NCBI GenBank assembly: GCA_018242685.1 | Contig: JAFEBM010000018.1 | Location: 90,805 to 154,804 of the forward strand | DNA length: 64,000 bases | Source of the DNA: Nitrospira sp. | GTDB taxonomy: Bacteria > Nitrospirota > Nitrospiria > Nitrospirales > Nitrospiraceae | Direction: 5' to 3' | Shown: positions 27,698 to 36,617 of the stretch, piece after piece | Layout: each line of letters opens with the position of its first letter | Numbering within the stretch: position 1 is the stretch's first letter | Program-made: the position numbers and the translations under genes | Notes under the pieces: model-generated | Told to the model about the DNA's origin: nothing | The model's database searches: none | The model's input: only the letters and a program-made list of their open reading frames with translations

Positions 27698-28099
27698 GTG
27701 TATTTGGTCGATACCAATGTTTGGCTGGAACGACTCCTTGAACAGGAGCGATTTAACGAAGTGCGTCGGTTTCTGAATTCGACCGAAACATCGCAGATTT
27801 TTCTCACCGACTTCTCTTTCCATTCGATCGGATTGATCCTGACCAGGCTGAATAAGTCCACGCTGTTGCTGAACTTTGTGCAAGACACTCTTCTCGAAGG
27901 CGCGGTGTCGCTGGTTCATCTCGCCCCGGAAGACACGCAAGCGATCGTGGCCGCTATGCAGCAGTTCCGCCTCGACTTCGATGATGCCTATCAATACGTG
28001 GCTGCCGGTAAACACAGCCTTGCTCTCGTGAGCTTCAATTCAGACTTCGACCGAACCGAGCGAGGGAGAAAGACCCCGCAGGCAGTGTTACAAACCTGA
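27698..28099 (+). CDS. PIN-domain toxin
   Basis: GTG 27698 is chosen because the protein then begins with VYLVDTNVWLERLL, the canonical first strand of a PIN domain, directly after the antitoxin stop; a GTG at 27680 would overlap it. The 133-aa protein keeps an acidic set (Asp in LVDTNVW, Asp in LDFDDAYQYVAA, Asp in FNSDFDRT). It is probably a ribonuclease held in check by the preceding 68-aa protein. It is embedded between mod and res, an unusual place for a toxin-antitoxin pair. Confidence 0.85.
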   Translation: MYLVDTNVWLERLLEQERFNEVRRFLNSTETSQIFLTDFSFHSIGLILTRLNKSTLLLNFVQDTLLEGAVSLVHLAPEDTQAIVAAMQQFRLDFDDAYQYVAAGKHSLALVSFNSDFDRTERGRKTPQAVLQT

Positions 28100-28109
28100 A
28101 CGGCATCTG

Positions 28110-31100
28110 ATGAGCGGTTACGCAGTTCCGGAACCCATCCTGAATTCCCCGTTCGACGAACCTACCGAACATTGGCATATCGTGGAAGGCGAACAGCCTG
28201 GACGGCGGCCTGGCCGCCGTCCGGCGATGTATTTCTATCGCGACCCAAAAGCCAAACCGGAGACGGAAGCCGGGCGTGTCGTCGGCACCGCCATTGAACT
28301 GAAGCTCGTCAACCGCATTCGTGAACAGGTGAAGAAGTGGCGGCTGGAGGGGTATCCCGGCGTGACCAGAACGACGTTGGAGTTGTTGCAGTGGTGGCGG
28401 CGTGATGGGCGTGCGCAGCGAATTTTCTTTGCGCAGCTTGATGCCGCGGAGACGATCATTTTTCTCACGGAGGCCAGAGCCGACTATCGGCAGGGGATCG
28501 AGGTGCCTCAGGAAGAGGTCAGCGAGGACAAAGGGAACGATGGCTACGCCGGATTCCGGCGCTATGCCTCGAAAATGGCGACGGGTTCCGGCAAGACTAC
28601 GGTGATGGGGATGTTGGCGGCCTGGAGCATCCTCAACAAGGTGAACGACCGCAGCGACGCGCGGTTCTCCGACGTCGTGTTGATCGTTTGCCCGAATGTG
28701 ACGATCAAGAACCGGCTCCGAGAGCTGGACCCTGAAGGCGGGGAGGCCAGCCTCTATCGTTCGCGCGATCTCGTGCCATCCCACTTGATGCCGTCGCTGA
28801 CGCAGGGGCGGGTTCTCGTCACCAACTGGCATGTCTTCGAGCCGCAATCGATGCAAACCGGGGGAGTGGGCGCACGGGTGAATAGAGCCGGGGTCGAAGT
28901 GCGCGCGAAGGAAACCATTACGATCAGCGCGAAGACGATGACGGCTCGTGGCACCCGCTATCTGACCCTGGAAGATTTCGAGCGGCAGGAAGCCGCCGGG
29001 TTATTGACGGTGCTCGACGAGGAGCGGGAGACGGACGGCACGCTGAAGAAAATCTCAGTGGAGTCGCGGCGCTATGTCGAGAGTGACACAGCTCTGGTCA
29101 ATCGTATTCTTGGGCGTGAGGTGGGCGGCAAACAGAATATCCTCGTGATGAATGACGAAGCGCACCATGCCTATCGCATCGTCCGCGCGGAGGAAAACGA
29201 GGAGGAAGACGATCTCTTCGGTGAGAAAGAGGAGGCGGAGGACTTTTTCAAAGAAGCCACGGTCTGGGTTGACGGGCTGGATCGCATTCAAAAACTGCGG
29301 GGCATCAATTTCTGCCTGGATCTCTCCGCCACTCCGTATTTTCTCGGTCGCGTCGGCCAGGATACGAATCGGCCTTTTCCTTGGGTGGTGAGCGACTTCG
29401 GCTTGATCGATGCGATCGAGTCCGGCTTGGTGAAAATTCCTCAACTGGCAGTCCGCGACACAACCGGGAAAGAGATCCCCGGCTACTTCAATATCTGGCA
29501 CTGGATTTTGCCCCAACTCACTCCTGCAGAACGAGGCGGGAAGAAAGCGAATCCCAAGCCAGAGGCGATCTTGAAGTATGCCCACCATCCGATTGCGATG
29601 CTGGGTGGTCTCTGGGAGAAGGACCGTGAGGATTGGGTGAAGGATCGGGACGATCCTCGGCCACCGGTCTTTATCCTGGTCTGTAAGAACACGCAGATTG
29701 CCAAGGTGCTGTACGAATGGCTGGCGGAAGACAAGGCGCCGACCGGCATTCCACCGGTGAAGCTCGAAGGGTTCAGGAACAACGACAGGCAGAACACAAT
29801 CCGGGTAGATTCCAAGGTCGTGCACGAGTCGGATTCCGGCGAAGCCAAGAACGACGAAGTCCGGTGGATGCGGTTCACGTTGGATACGGTCGGAAAGACG
29901 GCGTGGCCGGCGGATCGGGTGAGCCGGCCGATCTATCCGGAGGGCTTCAAGGAATTGGCCGACAAACTTGAGAGACCCGACCATCCACCAGGACGGGACG
30001 TGCGGTGCATCGTCAGTGTGGGCATGCTGACGGAGGGATGGGATTGCAACACGGTGACGCATATCATCGGCCTTCGGCCCTTCATGTCGCAGTTGTTGTG
30101 CGAACAGGTGGTGGGGCGAGGATTGCGTCGAGCCAGTTATGAAGTCGGCCCCGACGGGAAGCTGACGGAGGAAGTAGCTAAGGTATTCGGCGTGCCGTTT
30201 GAAGTGATCCCGTTTAAAGCCAATCCTCAAGGCCAGCCGCAGCCTCGCGTGAAGCGATATCATGTCCATGCGATTCCTGGAAAAGCGCAGTTTGAAATCA
30301 CGTTTCCGCGCGTGGAAGGCTACACGCAGGCAATCCGCAACAAGGTGACCGTGGATTGGGCGAGTGTGCCCTCGCTCGTTTTGGAACCGGGACGCATCCC
30401 GCCTGAGGTTGAAATGAAGGGACTGCATGTGAACAACAAGGGGAGGCTTTCACTTTCCGGCCCTGGTCGGGTCGACGATGTCACGCTGAGGGAGTTTCGG
30501 GCGAAGCGGCGGATGCAGGAACTGGTGTTTGATCTGGCGAAAACACTCGCGCGGGAGTATGTCTCGCAGAAACAATGCACGATTCCAACCCACAAACTGT
30601 TTCCGCAGCTCGCCGGCATTATTCAGTTGTATTTGGACAAGAAGGTAGAGGCTCGGGTGCCTGCCGATAAGAGAGACCTCTTTCTTGCACCCTATTATGG
30701 CTGGGTTGTCGAGTGCCTACTGGAAACCATTCGCCCTGACACGTCACAAGGAGAAGCGCCGGAGATCCCTCGGTATGAAGCAACCCGTGGACCAGGATCA
30801 ACGGCGGATGTCGATTTCTGGACGAGCCGAGAAGTGAGGGAGGTGAACAAGTCTCACCTCAACTATGTCGTCGCGGATACCAAACAGTGGGAACAATCGG
30901 CCGCCTATTATCTGGACAAGAGCAAAGCCGTTGAGTCGTTCGTCAAGAATTCAGGGCTTGGGTTCGCGATTCCTTACCTGCACAATGGCCAGATGCACGA
31001 CTACGTGCCGGATTTCATCGTGCGACTGAAGATCGAACCGATCGAGCATCTCATACTGGAAACCAAGGGCTATGATCCACTGGAGGAAGTGAAACGCGCG

Positions 31101-31205
31101 GCGGCTGAGCGATGGGTTGCGGCGGTGAATGCGGATGGAATCTATGGAAAGTGGCGGTATGCCGTCGCAAAGAAAGTGTCGGATGTTCCTGGCTTGCTGA
31201 CGTAA
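28110..31205 (+). CDS. type III restriction enzyme, Res helicase-nuclease
   Basis: The 1031-aa protein has an SF2 helicase core with Walker A in MATGSGKTTVMGM (near residue 157), a DEAH box (D349-E-A-H), the SATPYFLGR motif III, and motif VI in VGRGLRRASYEV. The C-terminal PD-(D/E)xK nuclease is shown by D968 in VPDFIVRL and E984-T-K986 in LILETKG. Family knowledge: Res translocates or slides on DNA and cuts together with Mod at unmethylated sites. With the Mod gene frameshifted, an active Res would lack its recognition subunit, so either the system is dead or the frameshift is not real. ATG 28110 has only a weak ribosome site. Confidence 0.92.
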   Translation: MSGYAVPEPILNSPFDEPTEHWHIVEGEQPGRRPGRRPAMYFYRDPKAKPETEAGRVVGTAIELKLVNRIREQVKKWRLEGYPGVTRTTLELLQWWRRDGRAQRIFFAQLDAAETIIFLTEARADYRQGIEVPQEEVSEDKGNDGYAGFRRYASKMATGSGKTTVMGMLAAWSILNKVNDRSDARFSDVVLIVCPNVTIKNRLRELDPEGGEASLYRSRDLVPSHLMPSLTQGRVLVTNWHVFEPQSMQTGGVGARVNRAGVEVRAKETITISAKTMTARGTRYLTLEDFERQEAAGLLTVLDEERETDGTLKKISVESRRYVESDTALVNRILGREVGGKQNILVMNDEAHHAYRIVRAEENEEEDDLFGEKEEAEDFFKEATVWVDGLDRIQKLRGINFCLDLSATPYFLGRVGQDTNRPFPWVVSDFGLIDAIESGLVKIPQLAVRDTTGKEIPGYFNIWHWILPQLTPAERGGKKANPKPEAILKYAHHPIAMLGGLWEKDREDWVKDRDDPRPPVFILVCKNTQIAKVLYEWLAEDKAPTGIPPVKLEGFRNNDRQNTIRVDSKVVHESDSGEAKNDEVRWMRFTLDTVGKTAWPADRVSRPIYPEGFKELADKLERPDHPPGRDVRCIVSVGMLTEGWDCNTVTHIIGLRPFMSQLLCEQVVGRGLRRASYEVGPDGKLTEEVAKVFGVPFEVIPFKANPQGQPQPRVKRYHVHAIPGKAQFEITFPRVEGYTQAIRNKVTVDWASVPSLVLEPGRIPPEVEMKGLHVNNKGRLSLSGPGRVDDVTLREFRAKRRMQELVFDLAKTLAREYVSQKQCTIPTHKLFPQLAGIIQLYLDKKVEARVPADKRDLFLAPYYGWVVECLLETIRPDTSQGEAPEIPRYEATRGPGSTADVDFWTSREVREVNKSHLNYVVADTKQWEQSAAYYLDKSKAVESFVKNSGLGFAIPYLHNGQMHDYVPDFIVRLKIEPIEHLILETKGYDPLEEVKRAAAERWVAAVNADGIYGKWRYAVAKKVSDVPGLLT

Positions 31206-31214
31206 GCGGTTTTA

Positions 31215-32309
31215 TTACTCTTCCTGTTTTGCTCCCCCTTCCCAGAGCTTGACGGTTCGATCCCAGGAGGCGCTGGCGAGACGTTTGCCGTCGGGGGAGA
31301 AGGTGACGCAGCGTACGGGGCCGCTATGGCCTTTCACGGTCCGGAAGTTTCGCCCGGTGGCCAGATCCCAAAACTTGATCGTCTGATCGTCGCCGGCGCT
31401 GACCAACACTTTTCCGTCCGGGGACACGACGAGACAGCGGACCCAGTCCTTGTGGCCGGTGAGGGTTTTTTTCTCGACCGCGTTCGGCATCTCGAACAGC
31501 TTGATGGTGGCGTCTCGGCTGCCGGTAATCAACAGTTTGGCATCCGGGGTGAAGGTCATGGCGCCGATCCAATAGTCCATCGGTTTTTGGAACCCGCCGT
31601 CATCCGCGATAAAGTAGCCGCGGGTTTCAGTGGTATCTTCCAGATCCTCCTTCCAATGGCCGTCGTGCAGCACCTTCTCCTCGCCGCTCGGGAGCACTTC
31701 CCAAATCCTGATCTTTCCGATGTCGCTCCCGCTGGCGAGATGAATGCCGTCCGGTGAAAACGCCACGCAGACCGACCAGTGGTGGTCGAATTCATCCTTT
31801 CCGAGCAATGTCATCAGCTCAGTGCCGGTGGTCACTTCCCAAATCTTGATGTCTTTATTATGGCTGCCGCGCGCGAGCATCAGGCCGTCCGGCGAAAGCG
31901 AGAGGCTGCAGACATTATGGTCGTACCGTGAGAACAAGAGTTTCATCGGCTCGCCGGTCTTGCCGTTCCACAATCGAATCGTGCGGTCCTCGCTGCCGGT
32001 GGCAAGAGCCTGTCCGTCCGGAGTGAAGACGATGGCGCGAATATCATTGGTGTGGCCGCGCAAGGAACGCAGCAACCGACCGGTTTCGATATCCCACATG
32101 CGTACGAGGCGTTCGGCGCCGCCGCTGGCGAGCATTGATCCATCAGGTGAAAAGGCGACCGCCCAGATTCCATGCGAATGGCCACGGAACGTTTTCACTT
32201 CCCGGCAGTCGGTGGTCCAGTGTTCTAAGAAATCGACGGGAGGTACCGGTGCAGTGGCCGTCTCAGAAGCGACGTTCATAAGCGAAGGGTTCATTGTGGG
32301 TTCCACCAT
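31215..32309 (-). CDS. seven-bladed WD40 repeat protein
   Basis: Seven WD40 repeats fill the protein; typical units are GHSHGIWAVAFSPDGSMLAS and GHTNDIRAIVFTPDGQ, each ending in a WD/WN/WE dipeptide. The fifth repeat carries an insert of about 35 residues. No signal peptide or enzyme domain is seen, so a seven-bladed propeller scaffold is expected. The start is uncertain: TTG 32351, ATG 32309 and ATG 32294 are in frame, none with an ideal ribosome site (GGTGGA precedes 32294). It faces away from the + strand redox cluster that begins at 32514. Confidence 0.85.
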   Translation of the reverse strand: MVEPTMNPSLMNVASETATAPVPPVDFLEHWTTDCREVKTFRGHSHGIWAVAFSPDGSMLASGGAERLVRMWDIETGRLLRSLRGHTNDIRAIVFTPDGQALATGSEDRTIRLWNGKTGEPMKLLFSRYDHNVCSLSLSPDGLMLARGSHNKDIKIWEVTTGTELMTLLGKDEFDHHWSVCVAFSPDGIHLASGSDIGKIRIWEVLPSGEEKVLHDGHWKEDLEDTTETRGYFIADDGGFQKPMDYWIGAMTFTPDAKLLITGSRDATIKLFEMPNAVEKKTLTGHKDWVRCLVVSPDGKVLVSAGDDQTIKFWDLATGRNFRTVKGHSGPVRCVTFSPDGKRLASASWDRTVKLWEGGAKQEE

Positions 32310-32513
32310 GATGGGTTGCGTTTCTCGGTCGCTTCCTTCTTGATTGAGCAACAGCCGGGCCAGTATAATTCCGTTGGCCGTTCGGATGGTAAGAGATGCC
32401 TCGCGGCCAAGTCAACCCTTGTCGAAGCGTCAAGCTGGCCCCATCACCATGCCGTCGATGGATTATCGTAGAGGATATTTCAAGGTGGCTTCCTCAAGCC
32501 GCTGAGGTTTTTC

Positions 32514-33512
32514 ATGGAAATCAGATTCCAACCGGCTTTGCTCCAGGAAGTGATCGACTCGTTCGTTGAGAAGACGGAACGAGAAGGCGACCCGACGTAC
32601 TACAAGGAATTCCATGAGCATTCCGACCCGATTTATGAGAAGTTCATCCTCGAAGACCGAGAGGGGGAGTTCAAGAAACTCTATCAATATCTCTTCGGGA
32701 TCTGGGGGTTTTCAGATATTGTGCGAGACGCGTTTCACGAGTATCCGCTATTAAAGGAGAAGGTCGGAATCGTCCTGGTCAAAGGCGTGCTGAAGGAGGA
32801 TCAGGAAGGCGTCGATATCCTCAGGAAGTGGGGGTCTGTTGAGAAAGGCTTGGCTCAGGAGTTTGAGGCGAAAGGGATGAAGGGCGTTGGGATCAAGCTG
32901 ATTCCCCGCCGATTTTATGATCCGGCGCTGACGCGCTATTGCCGCCATGAATTGATGCATATCTCGGACATGATCGACCCGCTGTTCGGTTACGATCCTG
33001 ATACCAAGGTGGGGCTGAATCCAGGCGAAGAGACATTGATTTTACAGCGCTATCGTGTGCTCTGGAGTTTGAGCGTGGATAGCCGGCTGATTACGGCCGG
33101 CAAGGAGCCCATGCTGAGCAAGGAGGATCGATTCAAGGAATTCCGGTCGTGGTACCGAAAGATTCCACCTCCTCAGCTGAAGTCGGTGTTTGAGGGGCTC
33201 TGGCAGACTGCATACTTCACCCATTCAGAGCTGATTGAGATGGCCGGCGACATCCTCCGTGTGATGGATCGAGCCGTGGATGTAGAAGGTGGCGAGGTCC
33301 CGGAGACCGAAAACAAAATCATGCTCATGCCGGGTTTCCCGTGCCCGCTGTGCCGATTTCCCACCTATTCGTGGGTCGAAGATATGAGAACGACAGTGGA
33401 GTCATACGTGCTCGACTTCATCCGTGAGAATCACCCAGGGTGGGACGTGGAGTTCGGAGCCTGTGATCGCTGTGTTGAGGTGTATAAACTTCGCGCCGAC
33501 GGCGTGATGTAG
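32514..33512 (+). CDS. uncharacterised protein with HExxH and a C-terminal zinc ribbon
   Basis: A 332-aa protein of no recognised family. Two features are visible: H145-E-L-M-H149 in RYCRHELMHISDMID, which fits the zincin HExxH metal site, and two CxxC pairs near the C-terminus (C277/C280 and C317/C320) that look like a zinc ribbon. No signal peptide, so cytoplasmic. It heads the + strand run of molybdoenzyme-related genes, so a protease or metal-handling step in enzyme maturation is a reasonable hypothesis, but HExxH can occur by chance and no third zinc ligand is assigned. Confidence 0.7.
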   Translation: MEIRFQPALLQEVIDSFVEKTEREGDPTYYKEFHEHSDPIYEKFILEDREGEFKKLYQYLFGIWGFSDIVRDAFHEYPLLKEKVGIVLVKGVLKEDQEGVDILRKWGSVEKGLAQEFEAKGMKGVGIKLIPRRFYDPALTRYCRHELMHISDMIDPLFGYDPDTKVGLNPGEETLILQRYRVLWSLSVDSRLITAGKEPMLSKEDRFKEFRSWYRKIPPPQLKSVFEGLWQTAYFTHSELIEMAGDILRVMDRAVDVEGGEVPETENKIMLMPGFPCPLCRFPTYSWVEDMRTTVESYVLDFIRENHPGWDVEFGACDRCVEVYKLRADGVM

Positions 33513-33514
33513 AT

Positions 33515-33622
33515 GAGGAGGGTCAAAAAGGCCGTCGGCTGCGTTCTCGGCTCGCAAGGACCCTTAACGTACCTCCGAAAGTACGCTTGCGGCCTTGCCG
33601 AACGACCTTTTTGACCCTCCTC
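33515..33622. repeat. 108-bp palindromic element with perfect 17-bp ends
   Basis: Bases 33515-33531 and 33606-33622 are perfect inverted copies (left end GAGGAGGGTCAAAAAGG), and the match goes on for three of the next four bases. Inside lies a smaller hairpin, CGTAC/GTACG. It fills the gap between two genes. Size and shape resemble a dispersed palindromic repeat (REP- or MITE-like). No second copy is seen in this window. Confidence 0.6.
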
Positions 33623-33638
33623 CAAGGAATCCACACCC

Positions 33639-34241
33639 GTGTCAACCAACCCTTCATACGGCCGGCGAGATTTCCTGAAAGATTCCGTCATTTCTACTGT
33701 CAAAGCTGTGCGTGAAGTCGTCAAGGAGGCGGATGGTCTTCCGTCGGAGCCGCAGCCTCCTCCGATGCGCCTTGACTGGCTGCGCCCTCCTGGTGCGGTG
33801 GGGGAACAACTGTTTCTTGAACGCTGTACGAAATGCAATGATTGCGTTACGGCCTGTTCACCCGGCGCGATCGTCGCCCATCCGCAGGACGGTACCCCGG
33901 TTCTTTTTGCCGATCAATCACCCTGCCTCCTCTGCGAAGACCTCCCCTGCATCGCAGCCTGTGGGACGGAGGCGCTCTTGCCCGTCATGGGGGTCAACCA
34001 AGTCCACATGGGAATCGCCGCGGTTTCTCACCGATTCTGTACGGCGGGCCAGGGATGCCATGCGTGCGTATCGAAGTGTCCAACGGACGCCCTTGTCGTG
34101 GATTTTGCGTCATTGCATCTATCGGTGGTGGAGGAAGCCTGTGTCGGGTGTGGAATGTGTGAAATGGTCTGTAAGACGGTCAACGACCATGTTGCAATCC
34201 GAGTGGTGCCGGCACGGCATCTGGCAAGGATCGATTCATGA
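33639..34241 (+). CDS. four-cluster [4Fe-4S] ferredoxin (NapF/NapG-like)
   Basis: GTG 33639 follows AAGGAA by nine bases. The 200-aa protein has four cysteine sets for [4Fe-4S] clusters: CTKCNDCVTAC, CLLCEDLPCIAAC, CTAGQGCHACVSKC and CVGCGMCEMVC. This fits NapF/NapG-type polyferredoxins. The N-terminus contains GRRDFLKD, a near-perfect twin-arginine motif, but no hydrophobic segment follows it, so Tat export is doubtful. Its neighbour is a TorD-like chaperone, suggesting a role in assembly of, or electron transfer to, a molybdoenzyme. Confidence 0.85.
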   Translation: MSTNPSYGRRDFLKDSVISTVKAVREVVKEADGLPSEPQPPPMRLDWLRPPGAVGEQLFLERCTKCNDCVTACSPGAIVAHPQDGTPVLFADQSPCLLCEDLPCIAACGTEALLPVMGVNQVHMGIAAVSHRFCTAGQGCHACVSKCPTDALVVDFASLHLSVVEEACVGCGMCEMVCKTVNDHVAIRVVPARHLARIDS

Positions 34242-34398
34242 TGGCGTCACTCCGACGAGATCGTTCAGCGGACAATCTCAATTTGCAACATCGAACCAAT
34301 TCACTCTTGACTTCGTACCGCCCTTATTCATATACATACATGGCTCTGTTGCCTGATCCTGAGGGTTGGGTGAACGAGGCGGCTAGGAGACGATCGCT

Positions 34399-35370
34399 AT
34401 GACGAATCAACAGCCGATGCAAGGGGTATCTGCATCAGCAACCGCCACACTGCCGAATCTTTCCACCATCAAGGACTCTCCCACCGTCGAACGCGCGCTG
34501 AATCGCAGCAAAATCTATTTACTGATCTCATGGAGTCTTCTGTACCCGGAGGACGAGGAATTTCTCGATTATCTCCGGTGCGGAGAGTTCGTGGAAGATG
34601 GTCGGGCTGCTCTCGCTGCTTTGGAAGGCGCCCTCGGTTCCGAGGGCAATGGACAAGCCAAGGAAAAGTTGGGCTTGCTCAAACAACAATTTGATCGGGT
34701 GGAGAGCCTGATCGCTTCCGAATGTGTCAACTGGCAGCTTGGCGATCTTCAGTCGGAACACCGCCGCGTGTTCAGTAATGTGATTACGCTCGATTGCCCT
34801 CCTTACGAAACGCTCTTCGGGAATGACCACGTGTTTGCGCAATCTCACGTGATGGGCGATATCTCCGGTTTCTACAAAGCCTTCGGAGTCGAATTGTCGA
34901 AAGATATTCATGAGCGACTCGATCACCTCAGCGTTGAATTCGAATTCATGCACTTCCTCGCGTACAAGGAATCCTACTCGCTCTGTCACGATGGACTGGA
35001 AAAGACGCAGATTGTGGTCGACGCGCAGAAGAAGTTCGTCAAAAATCATATCGGCCGATGGGTGCCGTTGTTCTGCCGTATGTTGACCAAGAAAGCGGAT
35101 TCGGGTCTCTTTAAGTTGGTGGCGGATATGACTGCTGATTGGATGGACTTTGAGACGGTATTCTTGGGGGTGACCCCGCAACCCTATACGGAAACCGACT
35201 ATCGCCCGGCGACGTTCAGTTCTCCCGAAGGCCAGACCTATGAATGCGGTGCGCAAGATCAGGGGAACGAATTGACGATGTTGTTGAACGAAGTCGGCGC
35301 GCAGTCGTTCATGGATGTGAAAGAGAAAGATAAGGGTCAGGAAGAAGGGAGACCTCCCGGACCTGCATGA
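34399..35370 (+). CDS. TorD/DmsD/NarJ-family molybdoenzyme chaperone
   Basis: The 323-aa all-helical protein matches the TorD-like family around SWSLLYPEDEEFLDYL, the conserved region with CPPYETLFG, and the FMHFLAYKE segment. Such chaperones bind the signal sequence of a molybdoenzyme catalytic subunit and hold it until the cofactor is inserted, before Tat export. At 323 aa it is longer than typical TorD (about 200). ATG 34399 follows TAGGAGA. The NXR catalytic subunit would be a natural client; it is encoded outside this window. Confidence 0.85.
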   Translation: MTNQQPMQGVSASATATLPNLSTIKDSPTVERALNRSKIYLLISWSLLYPEDEEFLDYLRCGEFVEDGRAALAALEGALGSEGNGQAKEKLGLLKQQFDRVESLIASECVNWQLGDLQSEHRRVFSNVITLDCPPYETLFGNDHVFAQSHVMGDISGFYKAFGVELSKDIHERLDHLSVEFEFMHFLAYKESYSLCHDGLEKTQIVVDAQKKFVKNHIGRWVPLFCRMLTKKADSGLFKLVADMTADWMDFETVFLGVTPQPYTETDYRPATFSSPEGQTYECGAQDQGNELTMLLNEVGAQSFMDVKEKDKGQEEGRPPGPA

Positions 35371-35432
35371 GAGAATCGGTAGGGGTATTCAATAAAAGGC
35401 AATCTTCATAAAAAAGAGGAGGGAGTAGCAAT

Positions 35433-36383
35433 ATGCGAGTAGCGCAGACGACCAACAAGAAATTGGTGTTTGCCATTCTTCTCTCCGCCCTCACTGTCGG
35501 CCTGATGCTGACGTTGGGGCGAGTACCACTGGCCGTCAGTCAACCGGTGACGATACCGGCCAAGGCGATCAAGGGCTCGATCCCCATGGACGGCGCTAAT
35601 CCCATTTGGGAAAGTGTTCCGGGCGTCGTCGTTCCGTTGAGCGGTCAGCTCATCACGACACCGATGCATCCGAACATCTCGGTGAAGTCGGTATTCGTCA
35701 AGGCGATGACCAACGGGAAGGACATTGGGTTGCGGCTGGAGTGGAGTGATCAAACGAAGAATGACACGGCGATCGGACCGCAAGACTTCCGGGACCAGGT
35801 TGCAGTGATGTTCCCGGTGAGCACGGCCGGCGCTCCGCCGTTCCAGTGCATGGGACAGTCCGGCGGGACGACCAACATCTGGCGGTGGAATGCCGAATGG
35901 CAGAAAGACCTCGGTAAAGACAGCGCAGGGATCTGGGATGTGGACGATCAGTATCCAGGCATCTTCTGGGATTATTACTTTGAAGAACCGGCTGGCGGTG
36001 TGACCTATCCGGATCGCATCGGTCGAAGCCTGGGGCCATTCAATCCCGGCATCTGGTCGGGAAATATCATGTCTGATCCGACACTTCGTGTGAGTTCAGT
36101 GGAAGATCTGAATGCGAATGGATTCAGCACCCTCACGACGCAAGCGCACCAGAATGTCATTGGAAATGGGGTGTGGGAACCGGCTGGATCCGTCAAGGGT
36201 GGAGGATATACCGGTCCGACATGGCGGGTCGTCGTGAAGCGGACGTTGGAAAGCGGCGATGCGAACGATGTGCAATTCAAGTCTGGGATATCGGTGCCGA
36301 TTGCGTTTGCAGTGTGGGACGGCGCCAATGTCGAGCGGAACGGCATGAAGTCGCTTTCGACCTGGTTCACGTTGAAGCTATAG
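35433..36383 (+). CDS. NxrC-like gamma subunit (haem b, ethylbenzene dehydrogenase gamma family)
   Basis: ATG 35433 is preceded by GGAGGGAG. The 316-aa protein has a Sec signal peptide (LVFAILLSALTVGLMLTLG) and a single beta-sandwich domain of the ethylbenzene dehydrogenase/NXR gamma family. Candidate haem b ligands are Met140 in FQCMGQ and Lys306 in ERNGMK, matching the Met/Lys pair of the family. In NXR the gamma subunit would pass electrons from the iron-sulfur subunit to cytochrome c in the periplasm. A paralogue lies at 42141. A terminator follows 54 bases after the stop. Confidence 0.85.
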   Translation: MRVAQTTNKKLVFAILLSALTVGLMLTLGRVPLAVSQPVTIPAKAIKGSIPMDGANPIWESVPGVVVPLSGQLITTPMHPNISVKSVFVKAMTNGKDIGLRLEWSDQTKNDTAIGPQDFRDQVAVMFPVSTAGAPPFQCMGQSGGTTNIWRWNAEWQKDLGKDSAGIWDVDDQYPGIFWDYYFEEPAGGVTYPDRIGRSLGPFNPGIWSGNIMSDPTLRVSSVEDLNANGFSTLTTQAHQNVIGNGVWEPAGSVKGGGYTGPTWRVVVKRTLESGDANDVQFKSGISVPIAFAVWDGANVERNGMKSLSTWFTLKL

Positions 36384-36436
36384 TGACCTGAGCGGTATTC
36401 GAGCGGATAGCAACAACCGTCAGGTTGCGTAATTCT

Positions 36437-36492
36437 AAAAAGGCCTCGGATCGGAATCCCGGTAAATGAGGGAACGGTTCGAGGCCTTTTTT
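36437..36492 (+). terminator. rho-independent terminator after the NxrC-like gene
   Basis: A perfect 12-bp stem joins AAAAAGGCCTCG (36437-36448) with its complement (36480-36491), ending in a run of six T. The loop is 31 bases. The A-run before and T-run after the core suit termination in both directions. Confidence 0.8.
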
Positions 36493-36617
36493 CTGAGAAA
36501 TCCCGGTGCCGGCTTTGGTTTCTCTGCCTGCAGGATTGCATTTCGCCAAGTGCGGAGAGTATAAGAAAAAGACATATCGAACATGCTGATTTTTAAGTAT
36601 AAAAGGACGATCATCCC

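Noticed and set aside
29055..30428. 457-codon open frame on the minus strand
   Set aside because: Antisense to the conserved helicase region of Res; no family features and no ribosome site.
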